A stretch of DNA of 29,559 bases from contig CAJUBY010000023.1 of assembly GCA_910585055.1 (NCBI GenBank), positions 1,099 through 30,657 on the forward strand. The letters run 5' to 3'. Positions 1-8,359 of this stretch are shown in pieces. Position 1 is the stretch's first letter; each line of letters starts with the position of its first letter. The stretch is from an uncultured Christensenella sp. (GTDB lineage Bacteria; Bacillota; Clostridia; Christensenellales; Pumilibacteraceae). The notes beneath the pieces were generated by a model. That model saw nothing but the letters and a program-made list of their open reading frames with translations, was not told where the DNA came from and did not search any database. A program made the position numbers and the translations under genes.

Positions 1-1478
1 GATTTGCGGTTTTCTTTATACTGCTTTCTTATGCCCAAAAGCTCGGTCTTGACAAGCTCCATCTGCAGACGTTTGGACGCTATTATAGATTCCAGCCGAG
101 CTATCTCGCTCCTGACGTCAGAAAGCTCTTTTTCGAGCTTGAATATCTCCAAATGCGTAAGGCGCGCAAGACGCATGTCCAAAACGGCTTGAGCCTGTAT
201 TTCGGACAGTTCGAATCGCTTACGCAACGCTTCTTTAGCCGCCGTCGTATTGGGACTTGCCTTGATTATTTTTATGACTTCGTCAATATTACGTACCGCT
301 ATTACAAGACCTTCGAGTATGTGTTCGCGCTTTTTGGCGGCGTCAAGCTCGTACTTTGTGCGACGCAAAACGACTTCGCGCTGATAATTGACATAGTACG
401 CGATTATATCCAGAAGCCCCATGAGCTGCGGCTTGCCGTCTGCTATAGCTACCATATTGAAAGAGAAGTTTACTGCGAGATTGGTATATTTGAACAGGGC
501 GTTGATGATCTCTTTGGGATTGCAGTCGCGTTTTATCTTGACTACCGCTCGCATTCCCACTCTGTCGGATTCGTCTACGACGTCTGTAATCCCGGCAAGA
601 ACGCCTTTTTTATCCTCGCGCACTTTTATAATGCTTTCCAAAAGTTGCGCTTTGTTAACTCCGTACGGGATCTCGTCGATGACGATTATCTTTTTATCGT
701 TGTCGTTTTCTATATGAAGCTTGGCGCGCACGGCTATCTTGCCCTTGCCCGTTTCGTAAGCATTTACAAGCTCGTTGGGTATTATGACGCCGCCCGTCGG
801 AAAATCCGGACCTTTGATGATCTTCATCATGTCCTTGAGCGTTATGCGCGGATTGTCGATATACGCGATAACGCCGTCAATGGATTCCATAAGGTTATGC
901 GGCGGTATATTGGTGGCAAGACCTACGGCAATGCCTGTTGCGCCGTTTACCAAAAGATTGGGGAACCGTCCCGGTAAAATGTCCGGTTCGAGCAAAGTGT
1001 CGTCGAAGTTCCACGACCACTTGACGGTATTTTTGTCGATATCGCGCAAAAGCTCGAGCGCGAGCGGAGTCAAACGCGCTTCGGTATATCGCATAGCCGC
1101 CGCGCCGTCGCCGTCGATAGACCCGAAATTGCCGTGCCCGTCGACTAGCGCCGCGCCCATATTGAACGGCTGCGCCATACGCACCATCGCCTGATAAATG
1201 GACGAGTCGCCGTGCGGATGGAGCTTACCCAAACAGTCGCCGACGATACGAGCGCTCTTGCGGTACGGCTTGTCCGGAGTTATGCCGAGCTGGTGCATCG
1301 TATAAAGGATACGGCGCTGAACGGGTTTGAGCCCGTCCTCGACGCGCGGAAGAGCGCGGTCGAGAATGACCGATTCCGAATACGGGATCATGGAATCGCG
1401 CATGACGTCTTCCATGGTCTGTACAAGCAGCTTGCCGATAGGCTTTTCCTTATTATCTTGTTCGTTTCCCTGTGCCAT
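1..1478 (-). CDS. parC: Type IIA DNA topoisomerase subunit A (ParC/GyrA family), 3' end outside window
   Basis: This is the DNA-breaking and rejoining subunit of a type IIA topoisomerase and would act with the B subunit encoded just upstream. The ATG at 1476-1478 follows an AGAGGA ribosome site; 492 codons are visible. The winged-helix motif HPHGDSSIYQ lies near residues 87-96 and the catalytic tyrosine is Tyr131 in AAMRYTEARL. The tower and coiled-coil region follow and the frame runs to the window edge, so the C-terminal beta-pinwheel is not seen. The gene starts 39 bp after the parE stop, so the two form an operon. HGDSS and GNFGSIDGDG look more ParC/GrlA-like than GyrA-like, but without the C-terminal GyrA box the choice between topoisomerase IV and a second gyrase is open. 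The usual acidic residue of the quinolone-determining region is Gln96. Confidence 0.88.
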   Translation of the reverse strand, partial: MAQGNEQDNKEKPIGKLLVQTMEDVMRDSMIPYSESVILDRALPRVEDGLKPVQRRILYTMHQLGITPDKPYRKSARIVGDCLGKLHPHGDSSIYQAMVRMAQPFNMGAALVDGHGNFGSIDGDGAAAMRYTEARLTPLALELLRDIDKNTVKWSWNFDDTLLEPDILPGRFPNLLVNGATGIAVGLATNIPPHNLMESIDGVIAYIDNPRITLKDMMKIIKGPDFPTGGVIIPNELVNAYETGKGKIAVRAKLHIENDNDKKIIVIDEIPYGVNKAQLLESIIKVREDKKGVLAGITDVVDESDRVGMRAVVKIKRDCNPKEIINALFKYTNLAVNFSFNMVAIADGKPQLMGLLDIIAYYVNYQREVVLRRTKYELDAAKKREHILEGLVIAVRNIDEVIKIIKASPNTTAAKEALRKRFELSEIQAQAVLDMRLARLTHLEIFKLEKELSDVRSEIARLESIIASKRLQMELVKTELLGIRKQYKENRK

Positions 1479-1517
1479 AACAGTCCTCTGATCGTTTAAT
1501 AGCAGTCGCGCAAAAGA

Positions 1518-3470
1518 TTATTTGTTGGGATTGAAGGAATCCACTTTGTTGAAGTCCGCATGTTCGATAATATACTCGCGGCGGAGTTCCACGGCGTCGC
1601 CCATAAGCACCGACACAAGCTTTTCCGCTTCTGCGGCGTCTTCTATCGATACCTGCATTAGCGCACGGTTTTTGGGATCCATCGTCGTTTCCCAAAGCTG
1701 ATCGGCGTTCATTTCGCCCAAACCTTTGTAACGCTGGACCTGAGCGCCTTTGCCCATGCGCGACTTCGCGTCTGCGAGCGCCACATCATCGTAAGCGTAT
1801 TCGACGTGATTGCCCTTTTCTATCTTATACAGCGGCGGCAGTCCTATATATACGTGTCCTTCGTTGATAAGATCTTTCATGTAACGGAAGAAGAAAGTCA
1901 ACAGTATCGCGCGGATATGGTAGCCGTCGACGTCTGCGTCGGAAAGGATTATCACCTTGTGGTAATTAAGGTTGTCCACGTTGAAGTCTTCGCCTATGCC
2001 CGATCCGAGCGCGGAAATAAGCGTGCGGATCTCTTCGTTGGCAAGCACCTGGTCGATACGTTTTTTCTCGGCGTTGAGCGGCTTGCCGCGAAGCGGCAAT
2101 ATAGCCTGATACGACCGAGCGCGCGCCTGCTTACACGTTCCGCCGGCGCTGTCGCCCTCGACGATGAACAACTCGTTGTTTTCCGGTTTTCTGCCGGTAC
2201 AAGGCGTGAGTTTGCCCACGAGATTAAAATTATCTATGGCGTTTTTGGCGCGGGTTATTTCCTTTTCCTTGCGCGCGGCTTCTCTTACCTTTGCCGCGAG
2301 CATACCCTTTTTTAATATGGCTTCGCCGACCGCGGCGTTTTTGGGATCGGCAAAGTAATCGCCCAACACCTGCGTGACTATCCCTTCGAGCGCGATACGC
2401 GCAGCCGGATTGCCCAGCTTGGTCTTGGTCTGACCTTCGAACTGCACGTTGGTCATCTGCACGGAAAGCACCGCGGTAAGACCCTCACGGTAGTCGTCGC
2501 CCAAAAGATTGGCGTCCTTGTCCTTGAGCATTCCGACACGGCGCGCAAAGTCGTTCATCACCTTGGTGTACGCCGCTTTGAATCCCGTTTCATGCGTGCC
2601 GCCCTCGGTAGTGGGGATATTGTTTACGTACGAAAACAGGTTTTCGGTATACGCGTCGGTATGCTGGAACGCAAGCTCCATGCTTATCCCGTCGCGCTCG
2701 CCCTTTATATTGACAGGCTCGTCGTAAAGCGTGTTTTTCGCTTCGTTGATATATTTGACAAAGTCAACTATACCGCCGTCGTAACAGTATTCGAGCGAGC
2801 GGTAGTTTTCGCCCATGCGCACGCGTTCGTCTACGAGTTTTACGCGCAAGCCTTTATTAAGGAAAGCAAGCTCCTTAAGCCGGCGCGCTATCGTGTCGAA
2901 CTGGAATATGATCGTTTCGAAAATGCGCTTATCCGGCATGAACCTAACAAACGATCCATGCTTGTCGGTCTTTTCGCCGGTATCTATAAGGCTGTATTTG
3001 GGCACGCCGCCCTTTACTTCGCCGTTTACCTCTTTGGACTCGAACTCCATGCGGTAAGTGGTGCCGTTTTTAAAAACTTCCACCTTTAACCATTCCGAAA
3101 GTGCGTTCGTTACCGACGCGCCCACGCCGTGAAGTCCGCCCGAGTGAGCGTAGTTGCTGCTGTCGAATTTGCCGCCGGCATGAAGCTGCGTAAATACGAC
3201 TTCCACGCCGGACACGCCGAGCTGCGGATGGATGTCCACGGGGATACCGCGTCCGTCGTCTTCGACAGACGCGCTGCCGTCCGCATGTATGGTAACCGTA
3301 AGCCCCGTCGCAAAGCCGTTGGACGCTTCGTCGATGGAGTTATCAACTATCTCCCATAAAATATGATGCAAGCCTTTTACGCCCGTCGTGCCTATATACA
3401 TACCGGGACGGAGCCGGACTGCATCCAGCCCTTCCAGAACTTTTATATTACCAGCATTGTAATCGGACAT
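1518..3470 (-). CDS. parE: Type IIA DNA topoisomerase subunit B (ParE/GyrB family)
   Basis: This 650-residue ATPase subunit drives strand passage together with the A subunit encoded downstream. The GHKL ATPase motifs are visible: Glu40 in WEIVDN, DDGRGIP near 71-77, and the lid GGLHGVGAS near 111-119. The TOPRIM domain has EGDSAGG near 438-444 and the metal-binding DADVD at 511-515. The C-terminal YKGLGEMNADQLWETTMDP signature is near 581-599. The start at 3470 is preferred over an upstream in-frame ATG at 3578 because a GGAGG site lies 5 bp before it and a TTGAGA-N17-TACAAT promoter lies inside the longer version. GGLHGVGAS favours ParE over GyrB (GGLHGVGVS). Length is normal for ParE. Confidence 0.9.
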   Translation of the reverse strand: MSDYNAGNIKVLEGLDAVRLRPGMYIGTTGVKGLHHILWEIVDNSIDEASNGFATGLTVTIHADGSASVEDDGRGIPVDIHPQLGVSGVEVVFTQLHAGGKFDSSNYAHSGGLHGVGASVTNALSEWLKVEVFKNGTTYRMEFESKEVNGEVKGGVPKYSLIDTGEKTDKHGSFVRFMPDKRIFETIIFQFDTIARRLKELAFLNKGLRVKLVDERVRMGENYRSLEYCYDGGIVDFVKYINEAKNTLYDEPVNIKGERDGISMELAFQHTDAYTENLFSYVNNIPTTEGGTHETGFKAAYTKVMNDFARRVGMLKDKDANLLGDDYREGLTAVLSVQMTNVQFEGQTKTKLGNPAARIALEGIVTQVLGDYFADPKNAAVGEAILKKGMLAAKVREAARKEKEITRAKNAIDNFNLVGKLTPCTGRKPENNELFIVEGDSAGGTCKQARARSYQAILPLRGKPLNAEKKRIDQVLANEEIRTLISALGSGIGEDFNVDNLNYHKVIILSDADVDGYHIRAILLTFFFRYMKDLINEGHVYIGLPPLYKIEKGNHVEYAYDDVALADAKSRMGKGAQVQRYKGLGEMNADQLWETTMDPKNRALMQVSIEDAAEAEKLVSVLMGDAVELRREYIIEHADFNKVDSFNPNK

Positions 3471-3498
3471 GATTTCCTCCGAAAGCAAAATACACTTT

Positions 3499-3527
3499 AT
3501 TGTAGCACAATCGAATTTTTTTCTCAA
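3499..3527 (-). promoter_or_regulatory. Sigma-A promoter of parE-parC
   Basis: On the minus strand TTGAGA (3522-3527) is followed by a 17-bp spacer and TACAAT (3499-3504). The expected start near 3492 leaves a leader of about 22 nt holding the GGAGG site of parE. Confidence 0.7.
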
Positions 3528-3711
3528 CTGATTTGCGCAAAAATGTTTGGACACGGATTTTTCCGCAGTCCGCAGCACCGTGCACCGCCGTCCGTGATAA
3601 CGGTCTTAATTATTCGCACACGGAAATTTGACTTAAAATTACCGGTGCGGCGCATATCCGAATCCGCGAAACACCATTCTATTTATGTCGGGATACGGTT
3701 TGATAAAAACT

Positions 3712-4173
3712 TTATATCAAATCGGGGAATCCCGTTTGGCGCAACGCCTCGTAAAGTACAAGCGCTACGGTGTTTGACAGATTGAGCGATCGCAAACCGT
3801 TTGCCATAGGAATACGCAACGCTGTTTCGGGATTGCCGAACACTATATGCTCGGGCAACCCCTTTGTTTCTTTGCCGAATACCAAATAATCTCCGTCGGA
3901 GAACTTGACGTCGGTATATCTCTTTTTTGCTTTTTTGGACAGATAATAATATCTGCCGCCGTAAGTTTTACGGAAAAAATCGTCCAAATCGTCGTAATAT
4001 GTAAGGTCGAGCTTATCCCAGTAATCGAGACCGGCGCGCTTGAGCTTGGCGTCGGTTATCTCGAACCCCATGGGTCTGATTATGTGTAGCGCCGTCGATG
4101 TACAGGCGCAAGTCCGCGAAATATTACCGGTATTCTGCGGTATTTCCGGCTCGAAAAGCACTATGTTAAACAA
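3712..4173 (-). CDS. trmL: tRNA (cytidine/uridine-34 2'-O)-methyltransferase TrmL (SPOUT family)
   Basis: TrmL methylates the 2'-O of the wobble nucleotide in tRNA-Leu isoacceptors using S-adenosylmethionine. The 153-residue length is typical of this minimal SPOUT enzyme. The family signatures are present: EPEIPQNTGNISR at residues 8-20, the knot motif FGKETKGLP, and the C-terminal knot RIPM plus SLNLSNTVALVLYEALRQ. The start codon is TTG at 4171-4173. No ATG fits, and an AAGGTGA ribosome site lies just upstream inside the end of the hydrolase gene, whose TAA is only 2 bp away. The two genes are therefore probably translationally coupled. Confidence 0.92.
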   Translation of the reverse strand: MFNIVLFEPEIPQNTGNISRTCACTSTALHIIRPMGFEITDAKLKRAGLDYWDKLDLTYYDDLDDFFRKTYGGRYYYLSKKAKKRYTDVKFSDGDYLVFGKETKGLPEHIVFGNPETALRIPMANGLRSLNLSNTVALVLYEALRQTGFPDLI

Positions 4174-4175
4174 CT

Positions 4176-5099
4176 TTATTCACCTTTTTCGTCAGCCGCA
4201 GCTTCGCAGTCGTCCAAAAATTCGACGAAGTCTTCGTACACTTCTCCCTTGTTGATCTCGTTCAGCAGTTCGTGACGCGCGCCGTCGTACAGCTTGAGCA
4301 CGGCGTGAAGCCCGCATTTTGTGCGGTACGCTTTGTGCAGTTTTTTAACAAGCCTGCCGTAACCGCCCACGCCGTCGGCAGTCCCGGACGCTATCATAAG
4401 CTTGAAATCGGACGGTACAAGCGCACGGTCTTTGTTTGTGCGGTGAATGCCGTTAAACATCTCCATATAAAACATATTCGAACATATCCCGACGCCTGCG
4501 CATTTTGCGTCGGCGTTGTATTTTTGCACTTCGACTGTATCGCGGTTGATCCAGCCGTTTTCTCCGTCCCTGATCTTTTTGTCGTAACTCTCGAAAGTGA
4601 GCTTTGCAAAGATCCTGCCGGGCGCATCCGGATCTTTCCGCGCGCCGCGTTTTGCAAGTTTTCTGCCCAAACAGAGCATAATTCCGCTCTGCATCGTAGT
4701 GCCGCAAAGTATCGCGCCCGACACGTCCGAATGGTATTTTTCTATAAATCTCTGAGTAAGCAGGCTGCCGTAACTGTGACCTATAACGTATACGCGCCGC
4801 ACTCCCCAGCGTTCGCGTGCGATATCGACTTCCTGTTTGATGTCGTCTACCGTAGACTCGAACATTCCGATATAACCTTTGCCGCGCGCGTCCGCATCGG
4901 TATCGCCGAAACCGCGATTATCCATTCCGATCACGTTATAACCGTTATGTCCCAAAAAACCGCAGAAATCGTCGTACCTTTCTATATATTCGCACATGCC
5001 GTGCACCATGACGACCGCGGCGCGCGGTCTGTCCGTATTATCCCAAAATGTTACCGCAACGTTTTTGCCGTCGCGCATTGTGATATTTTCCGTTACCAT
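4176..5099 (-). CDS. Alpha/beta hydrolase, lysophospholipase / monoglyceride-lipase type
   Basis: This is a predicted cytoplasmic serine hydrolase of the Hydrolase_4 (serine aminopeptidase S33-like) group, 307 residues. The oxyanion segment VHGM is near residue 33, the nucleophile elbow GHSYG puts Ser109 at the active site, a likely acid is Asp242 in SGTADG, and the histidine is His276 in GARHELLNE. The family includes monoacylglycerol lipases and lysophospholipases; the true substrate cannot be read from sequence. The start is the ATG at 5099 because GGAGG lies directly before it and overlaps the codons of the alternative ATG at 5114. It is the first gene of a two-gene unit with trmL. There is no signal peptide. 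Confidence 0.85.
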   Translation of the reverse strand: MVTENITMRDGKNVAVTFWDNTDRPRAAVVMVHGMCEYIERYDDFCGFLGHNGYNVIGMDNRGFGDTDADARGKGYIGMFESTVDDIKQEVDIARERWGVRRVYVIGHSYGSLLTQRFIEKYHSDVSGAILCGTTMQSGIMLCLGRKLAKRGARKDPDAPGRIFAKLTFESYDKKIRDGENGWINRDTVEVQKYNADAKCAGVGICSNMFYMEMFNGIHRTNKDRALVPSDFKLMIASGTADGVGGYGRLVKKLHKAYRTKCGLHAVLKLYDGARHELLNEINKGEVYEDFVEFLDDCEAAADEKGE

Positions 5100-5191
5100 C
5101 TTTCCTCCGCTCATAAAAGCCCGTACAGTTGAGTATCTTAATTATTATACGGCTGCGCGGTCCGTAAACCCGGCGCGCTCTTTTTCCGATA

Positions 5192-5220
5192 ATTATACAA
5201 GATAATATCGGCTTTGTCAA
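5192..5220 (-). promoter_or_regulatory. Consensus sigma-A promoter for hydrolase-trmL
   Basis: The minus strand reads TTGACA (5215-5220), exactly 17 bp, then TATAAT (5192-5197), a perfect consensus. The predicted leader to the start at 5099 is about 85 nt. It lies 22 bp from the divergent murG start, so the two transcripts may interfere. Confidence 0.8.
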
Positions 5221-5241
5221 CAGCCTTTTTCGGGAGTTATT

Positions 5242-6270
5242 ATGAAAACCATCGTATTCGCCGGCGGCGGCACCGCAGGTCACGTCATGCCCAATCTCGC
5301 GCTTATATCCGAACTCGAAAACGACTACAACTGTGTATACATCGGCGGAGAAGGCATGGAAAAATCGTTGTGTCTTTCCCGCGGCATTCCGTTCCACACC
5401 ATAAAAACCGTAAAGTTCAGGCGCGATGCTCTGTTTAAAAATCTCGCAATACCGTTTAAACTGACATCATGTGTAAAAACGGCAAAAAAAGTACTGCGCG
5501 AAATAAAGCCTCAGCTTATTTTCAGCAAGGGCGGATACGCCGCTTTACCGGTAGTGCTTGCCGCCCAAGACATTCCCGTTATAAGTCACGAAAGCGATTT
5601 TTCACCCGGGCTTACGACCAAACTCGCAAAAAAACGCAGCGTAAAAATGCTGTGCTCTTTCGAATCGTGCGCACAGCTCTTTGCCAACGGCGTGTACTGC
5701 GGCGCGCCGCTGTCGCGCAAACTGTACGGCGGAAAACGCAAGCCGGCTGCCTACGGCCTTTCGGGCACACGCCCGATACTGACCGTTATCGGCGGATCGT
5801 CCGGCGCCGCGTCGGTAAACGAATGTATTGTTTCCGCGCTTCCTTTTCTGCTTAAAAATTTCGATGTTATACACGTTACGGGCAAAAACAAAAAACTTAC
5901 CGAGAACAAGCCCGGATACTGCGCCGTCGAATTCGAAAACGATATGCCCACTTTGTACGCTACGTCCGACGCCGTGATCACACGTGCCGGCGCCAATGCG
6001 CTTGCGGAATGTATAGCGCTCAAACTGCCGACGATCGCTATTCCGCTCGAAAAAGCGTCGCGCGGCGACCAGCTGCAAAACGCAAACTACTTCGAAGGGA
6101 AAAACGCCGTAAAAGTCCTGCGCGAACACGAAATGACTCCCGACTCTCTTACCGCAGCGGTCGGCGAGCTGTGGCGCGACAGATCGGCATACATCGCCGC
6201 GATGCAGAACGTTCCGACCGACGGGACCAAACGCATAGTCGAAATAATAAAAGAACTATTAAAAGATTAA
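5242..6270 (+). CDS. murG: UDP-GlcNAc:lipid I N-acetylglucosaminyltransferase MurG
   Basis: MurG is a membrane-associated GT28 glycosyltransferase that converts lipid I to lipid II on the inner face of the membrane, the last cytoplasmic step of peptidoglycan synthesis. The 342-residue protein has the N-terminal glycine-rich loop GGGTAGHV (residues 8-15), the HESDFSPGLTTKLAKK segment that matches the MurG acceptor region, the inter-domain GGSSGA loop, and the UDP-GlcNAc site TRAGANALAE followed by RGDQLQNA. A GGGAG site lies 6 bp before the ATG. The gene is not next to other division and cell wall (dcw) genes: it is monocistronic, divergent from the hydrolase and closed by a terminator. A duplicate MurG paralogue elsewhere cannot be excluded. 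Confidence 0.93.
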   Translation: MKTIVFAGGGTAGHVMPNLALISELENDYNCVYIGGEGMEKSLCLSRGIPFHTIKTVKFRRDALFKNLAIPFKLTSCVKTAKKVLREIKPQLIFSKGGYAALPVVLAAQDIPVISHESDFSPGLTTKLAKKRSVKMLCSFESCAQLFANGVYCGAPLSRKLYGGKRKPAAYGLSGTRPILTVIGGSSGAASVNECIVSALPFLLKNFDVIHVTGKNKKLTENKPGYCAVEFENDMPTLYATSDAVITRAGANALAECIALKLPTIAIPLEKASRGDQLQNANYFEGKNAVKVLREHEMTPDSLTAAVGELWRDRSAYIAAMQNVPTDGTKRIVEIIKELLKD

Positions 6271-6291
6271 AGCTCCGTACGGAGCTTTTTG
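6269..6291 (+). terminator. Rho-independent terminator of murG
   Basis: A perfect palindrome AGCTCCGTACGGAGCT (6271-6286), extended by A-T pairs, starts at the murG stop codon and runs into a T tract. The loop is GTAC. Confidence 0.85.
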
Positions 6292-6522
6292 TTTGAGGTA
6301 TTTCTGCGATTTGTCCGACGGTTTTACGAAATTTCACGTTATAAAACCGCGCTTAACGGAAATAATGATCCTTTAAATGAGAAAGCCACCCTTACGGATG
6401 ACATTCTCGAATTATGGGGGAAAATTAAAGGTAACGCAATTTCTTGCGACTACCGCAATACAAGGACGGAAAACGTTTTAAAAGCATTATATTTACACAT
6501 TTTCCTGATATATAGTAATTAA
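6289..6522 (+). other. AT-rich non-coding stretch with a weak open frame; possible gene remnant
   Basis: The 354 bp between murG and the XRE pseudogene hold no convincing gene. A plus-strand frame is open to a TAA at 6520-6522 and its last part looks protein-like (DDILELWGKIKGNA near the middle). It has no ribosome site, its TTG start lies in the murG terminator, and I recognise no family. It may be the tail of a decayed gene. On the minus strand only very short frames follow the orphan promoter at 6539-6567. Confidence 0.25.
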
Positions 6523-6535
6523 TTTACTATACATC
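6507..6535. promoter_or_regulatory. Palindromic operator candidate at an orphan promoter
   Basis: Arms GATATATAGTAA (6507-6518) and TTACTATACATC (6524-6535) are inverted repeats matching at 11 of 12 positions with a 5-bp spacer. The site covers the expected start (about 6532) of the minus-strand promoter, where a repressor would block transcription. The adjacent broken XRE gene is the natural candidate for its former regulator (inference). Confidence 0.5.
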
Positions 6536-6538
6536 AGC

Positions 6539-6567
6539 ATTATACAGCACTATTTATGCTATGTCAA
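6539..6567 (-). promoter_or_regulatory. Perfect sigma-A promoter with no evident target gene
   Basis: The minus strand reads TTGACA (6562-6567), 17 bp, TATAAT (6539-6544). Transcription would run toward the 3' end of murG. No minus-strand frame longer than about 20 codons with a start and ribosome site follows before murG, so the product is either a small RNA or a lost gene. Confidence 0.65.
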
Positions 6568-6624
6568 GAGTTTTAAGAAATTTATTTGGTATTTTTAATA
6601 CAAAAGTATGATAGGAGCTGCTGC

Positions 6625-6927
6625 ATGAAGCTGAAAATAAGAGAATTACGCGAAGAATATCAGCTGACGCAAAAAGAACTGGCGCAGAAAATTTCCAACG
6701 TGCAGCGAAATGTGAGCAATTGGGAAAACGGGACCAGTGAACCGGACTGCGAGACGATACTGTAGCTTGCCGAGCTTTTTAACATCAGTATCGACGAACT
6801 GTTCGGCAGAGAATATACGGCCGACGCATTTGCAAACGAAGATATCCTTCTTATGCGGACAATAAAAAATCTGACCGCCGAACAGAAAACGGCGGTCAAA
6901 AATCTGATCAAAGCATTTTTACGCTGA
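6625..6927 (+). pseudogene. XRE-family repressor broken by an in-frame amber codon
   Basis: An AGGAG site 7 bp before the ATG opens a frame encoding a Cro/C1-type helix-turn-helix: LREEYQLTQKELAQKI then SNWENGTSEP. Codon 47 (6763-6765) is TAG. The same frame continues with LAELFNISIDELFG, the normal end of this domain, and about 40 more residues to TGA at 6927, 100 codons in all. The disruption is therefore a single substitution (CAG or AAG to TAG) in helix 4 or 5 of the DNA-binding domain. TAG is used as a genuine stop by other genes in this window, so code reassignment is unlikely. A sequencing error is possible. Confidence 0.75.
6861..6897 (-). terminator. Terminator for the beta-rich anchored protein gene, inside the XRE pseudogene
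   Basis: On the minus strand GACCGCCG (6890-6897) pairs with CGGCGGTC (6873-6880) around a 9-nt loop and is followed by AGATTTTTTATT. It lies about 55 bp beyond the stop of the 6953-8275 gene, embedded in the 3' end of the opposing XRE pseudogene. Confidence 0.6.
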
Positions 6928-6952
6928 CGGAAACCCTTTTAAACAGCGGAGT

Positions 6953-8275
6953 TCAAAGCTTAACTACGACACGGTAAACATCCGCGCCGCCCGTCGGTTC
7001 GGATAACCCCGCGCCGCCTTTTGCGGACATAACGAGCATAATGTTGCCGTCCGTCGTGATAAATACGCCGTATATACGCGCACCGTCGGCGGAGAATACT
7101 ACCGATCTGTTGCCGTCGACCGTAAACAGTTTTACCGTATTCTTGTTCGCACAGGCGAGTATCACCGCCCCGTTATGCACCGCCGAACTTTCTACGGCGC
7201 ATCCGTCCGCCGCCGTAACGATTTTTCTGTTGAGCTTATCGTCTATAACATACGTAACGGCGCCGTCGCCGCGGTCGAAACCGGCGTAATACTTTCCGCC
7301 GGAATAGATCAACCGCGCCGTCTCGAAATCGAATCCCAGTACGTCCCGTCGCGTACTCGTAAAAGTATAATCCACCGTTATTATTACCGCTTCGCCGTTT
7401 CTTCTGCACAGCGCCATGTATCCCCCGTCGTACGGCGAAACGTCGTACGGCGTTATCATGCTTTCGTCTTTTCCGCCGTAATAAAAGGGCGACGGCGCTT
7501 CGCCGCCTACAGTAAACTTGTAAAATGCCAACGAATCGTAACGCGGCAGACTGTGCGCGCGTGCGGCGATCACATAATCCGATCCGAACGCGTAACAGTC
7601 GAAATATTCGAGATCGAATCCGCCGGAGATCCGCGTGCTGTATCCTGCCGTCATGGCGGTACCGTCGTAGGTGTATTCGGTCAGCTTGAGCGATCCGGGA
7701 TTGGGCTGCGTTACGACCGCCGTTTTCCTGCCGTCTACCGCTTTTATATCCACGGTTTCGCCGTCGGTCTCGCCTATCGCCGTCACGGTTCCGTCCGTTT
7801 TAACCGAATAAAGTTTAGACACATCGCCTTTATCGTTACGCTCCGTTGCCGCCGCACAAAACCCGTCGTTTGCGATCCCCACCGCCGTCAGTTCGCCGAC
7901 GAAATATGTAAATCCCGTAATGGTGCCGGAGCTGTCCGTACGGCACAAAAATCCGCCGTAATTATCGAAATCGAGATCTCCGACCGAAGCATTGCCGAAT
8001 ATGAACGTAGTTCCGTTTACTACGTGCGTATATACTACGGTTTCGTCGCCCGAACCCATAAGCCGTGTTTCACGGTCTATTTGCGGCGTTTTTCCGGGCG
8101 ACGCCTTGCGCAGTTTTTCGTGCGGCGTAACCGATGTTCCGTGATCGCCGCCGTTACTGCCGTCGGCGGAAGTCGCGGACCCGGCGCCGCGAAGCAAAAA
8201 TACGGTAGCGACGAGCGCCGCTATCGCTATATTGAGCAAGATCAGTACAGTTGCCTGTTTTTTGTTTAACCGCAT
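6953..8275 (-). CDS. Membrane-anchored extracytoplasmic beta-rich protein, unknown function
   Basis: I do not recognise this 440-residue protein. Residues 1-7 (MRLNKKQ) are basic and residues 8-28 form one hydrophobic segment. A Gly/Ser/Asp-rich linker follows, then about 370 residues of short beta-prone blocks with repeated patterns such as YSVKTDG, VKAVDG and FTVDGN. The spacing of these blocks suggests a beta-propeller-like fold outside the cell. There is no lipobox cysteine or second membrane helix. The start at 8275 is chosen over an upstream ATG at 8353 because GGAGG precedes it by 6 bp and the extension has no membrane logic. It is apparently monocistronic, with its own terminator. Function is unknown; a cell-surface sensor or binding protein would fit. 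Confidence 0.75.
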   Translation of the reverse strand: MRLNKKQATVLILLNIAIAALVATVFLLRGAGSATSADGSNGGDHGTSVTPHEKLRKASPGKTPQIDRETRLMGSGDETVVYTHVVNGTTFIFGNASVGDLDFDNYGGFLCRTDSSGTITGFTYFVGELTAVGIANDGFCAAATERNDKGDVSKLYSVKTDGTVTAIGETDGETVDIKAVDGRKTAVVTQPNPGSLKLTEYTYDGTAMTAGYSTRISGGFDLEYFDCYAFGSDYVIAARAHSLPRYDSLAFYKFTVGGEAPSPFYYGGKDESMITPYDVSPYDGGYMALCRRNGEAVIITVDYTFTSTRRDVLGFDFETARLIYSGGKYYAGFDRGDGAVTYVIDDKLNRKIVTAADGCAVESSAVHNGAVILACANKNTVKLFTVDGNRSVVFSADGARIYGVFITTDGNIMLVMSAKGGAGLSEPTGGADVYRVVVKL

Positions 8276-8359
8276 ACTAACCTCCGTATAAGTCCATATA
8301 AGGATTTTATCACGGCGGGCGGTCGGCGGCAGCACAACCGCAAAATCAGTCAAATAAAC

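Noticed and set aside
6763..6765. TAG reassigned to an amino acid in this organism
   Set aside because: TAG is the terminal codon of the genes ending at 8979 and 14748, at natural protein ends, so a pseudogene or read error is simpler.
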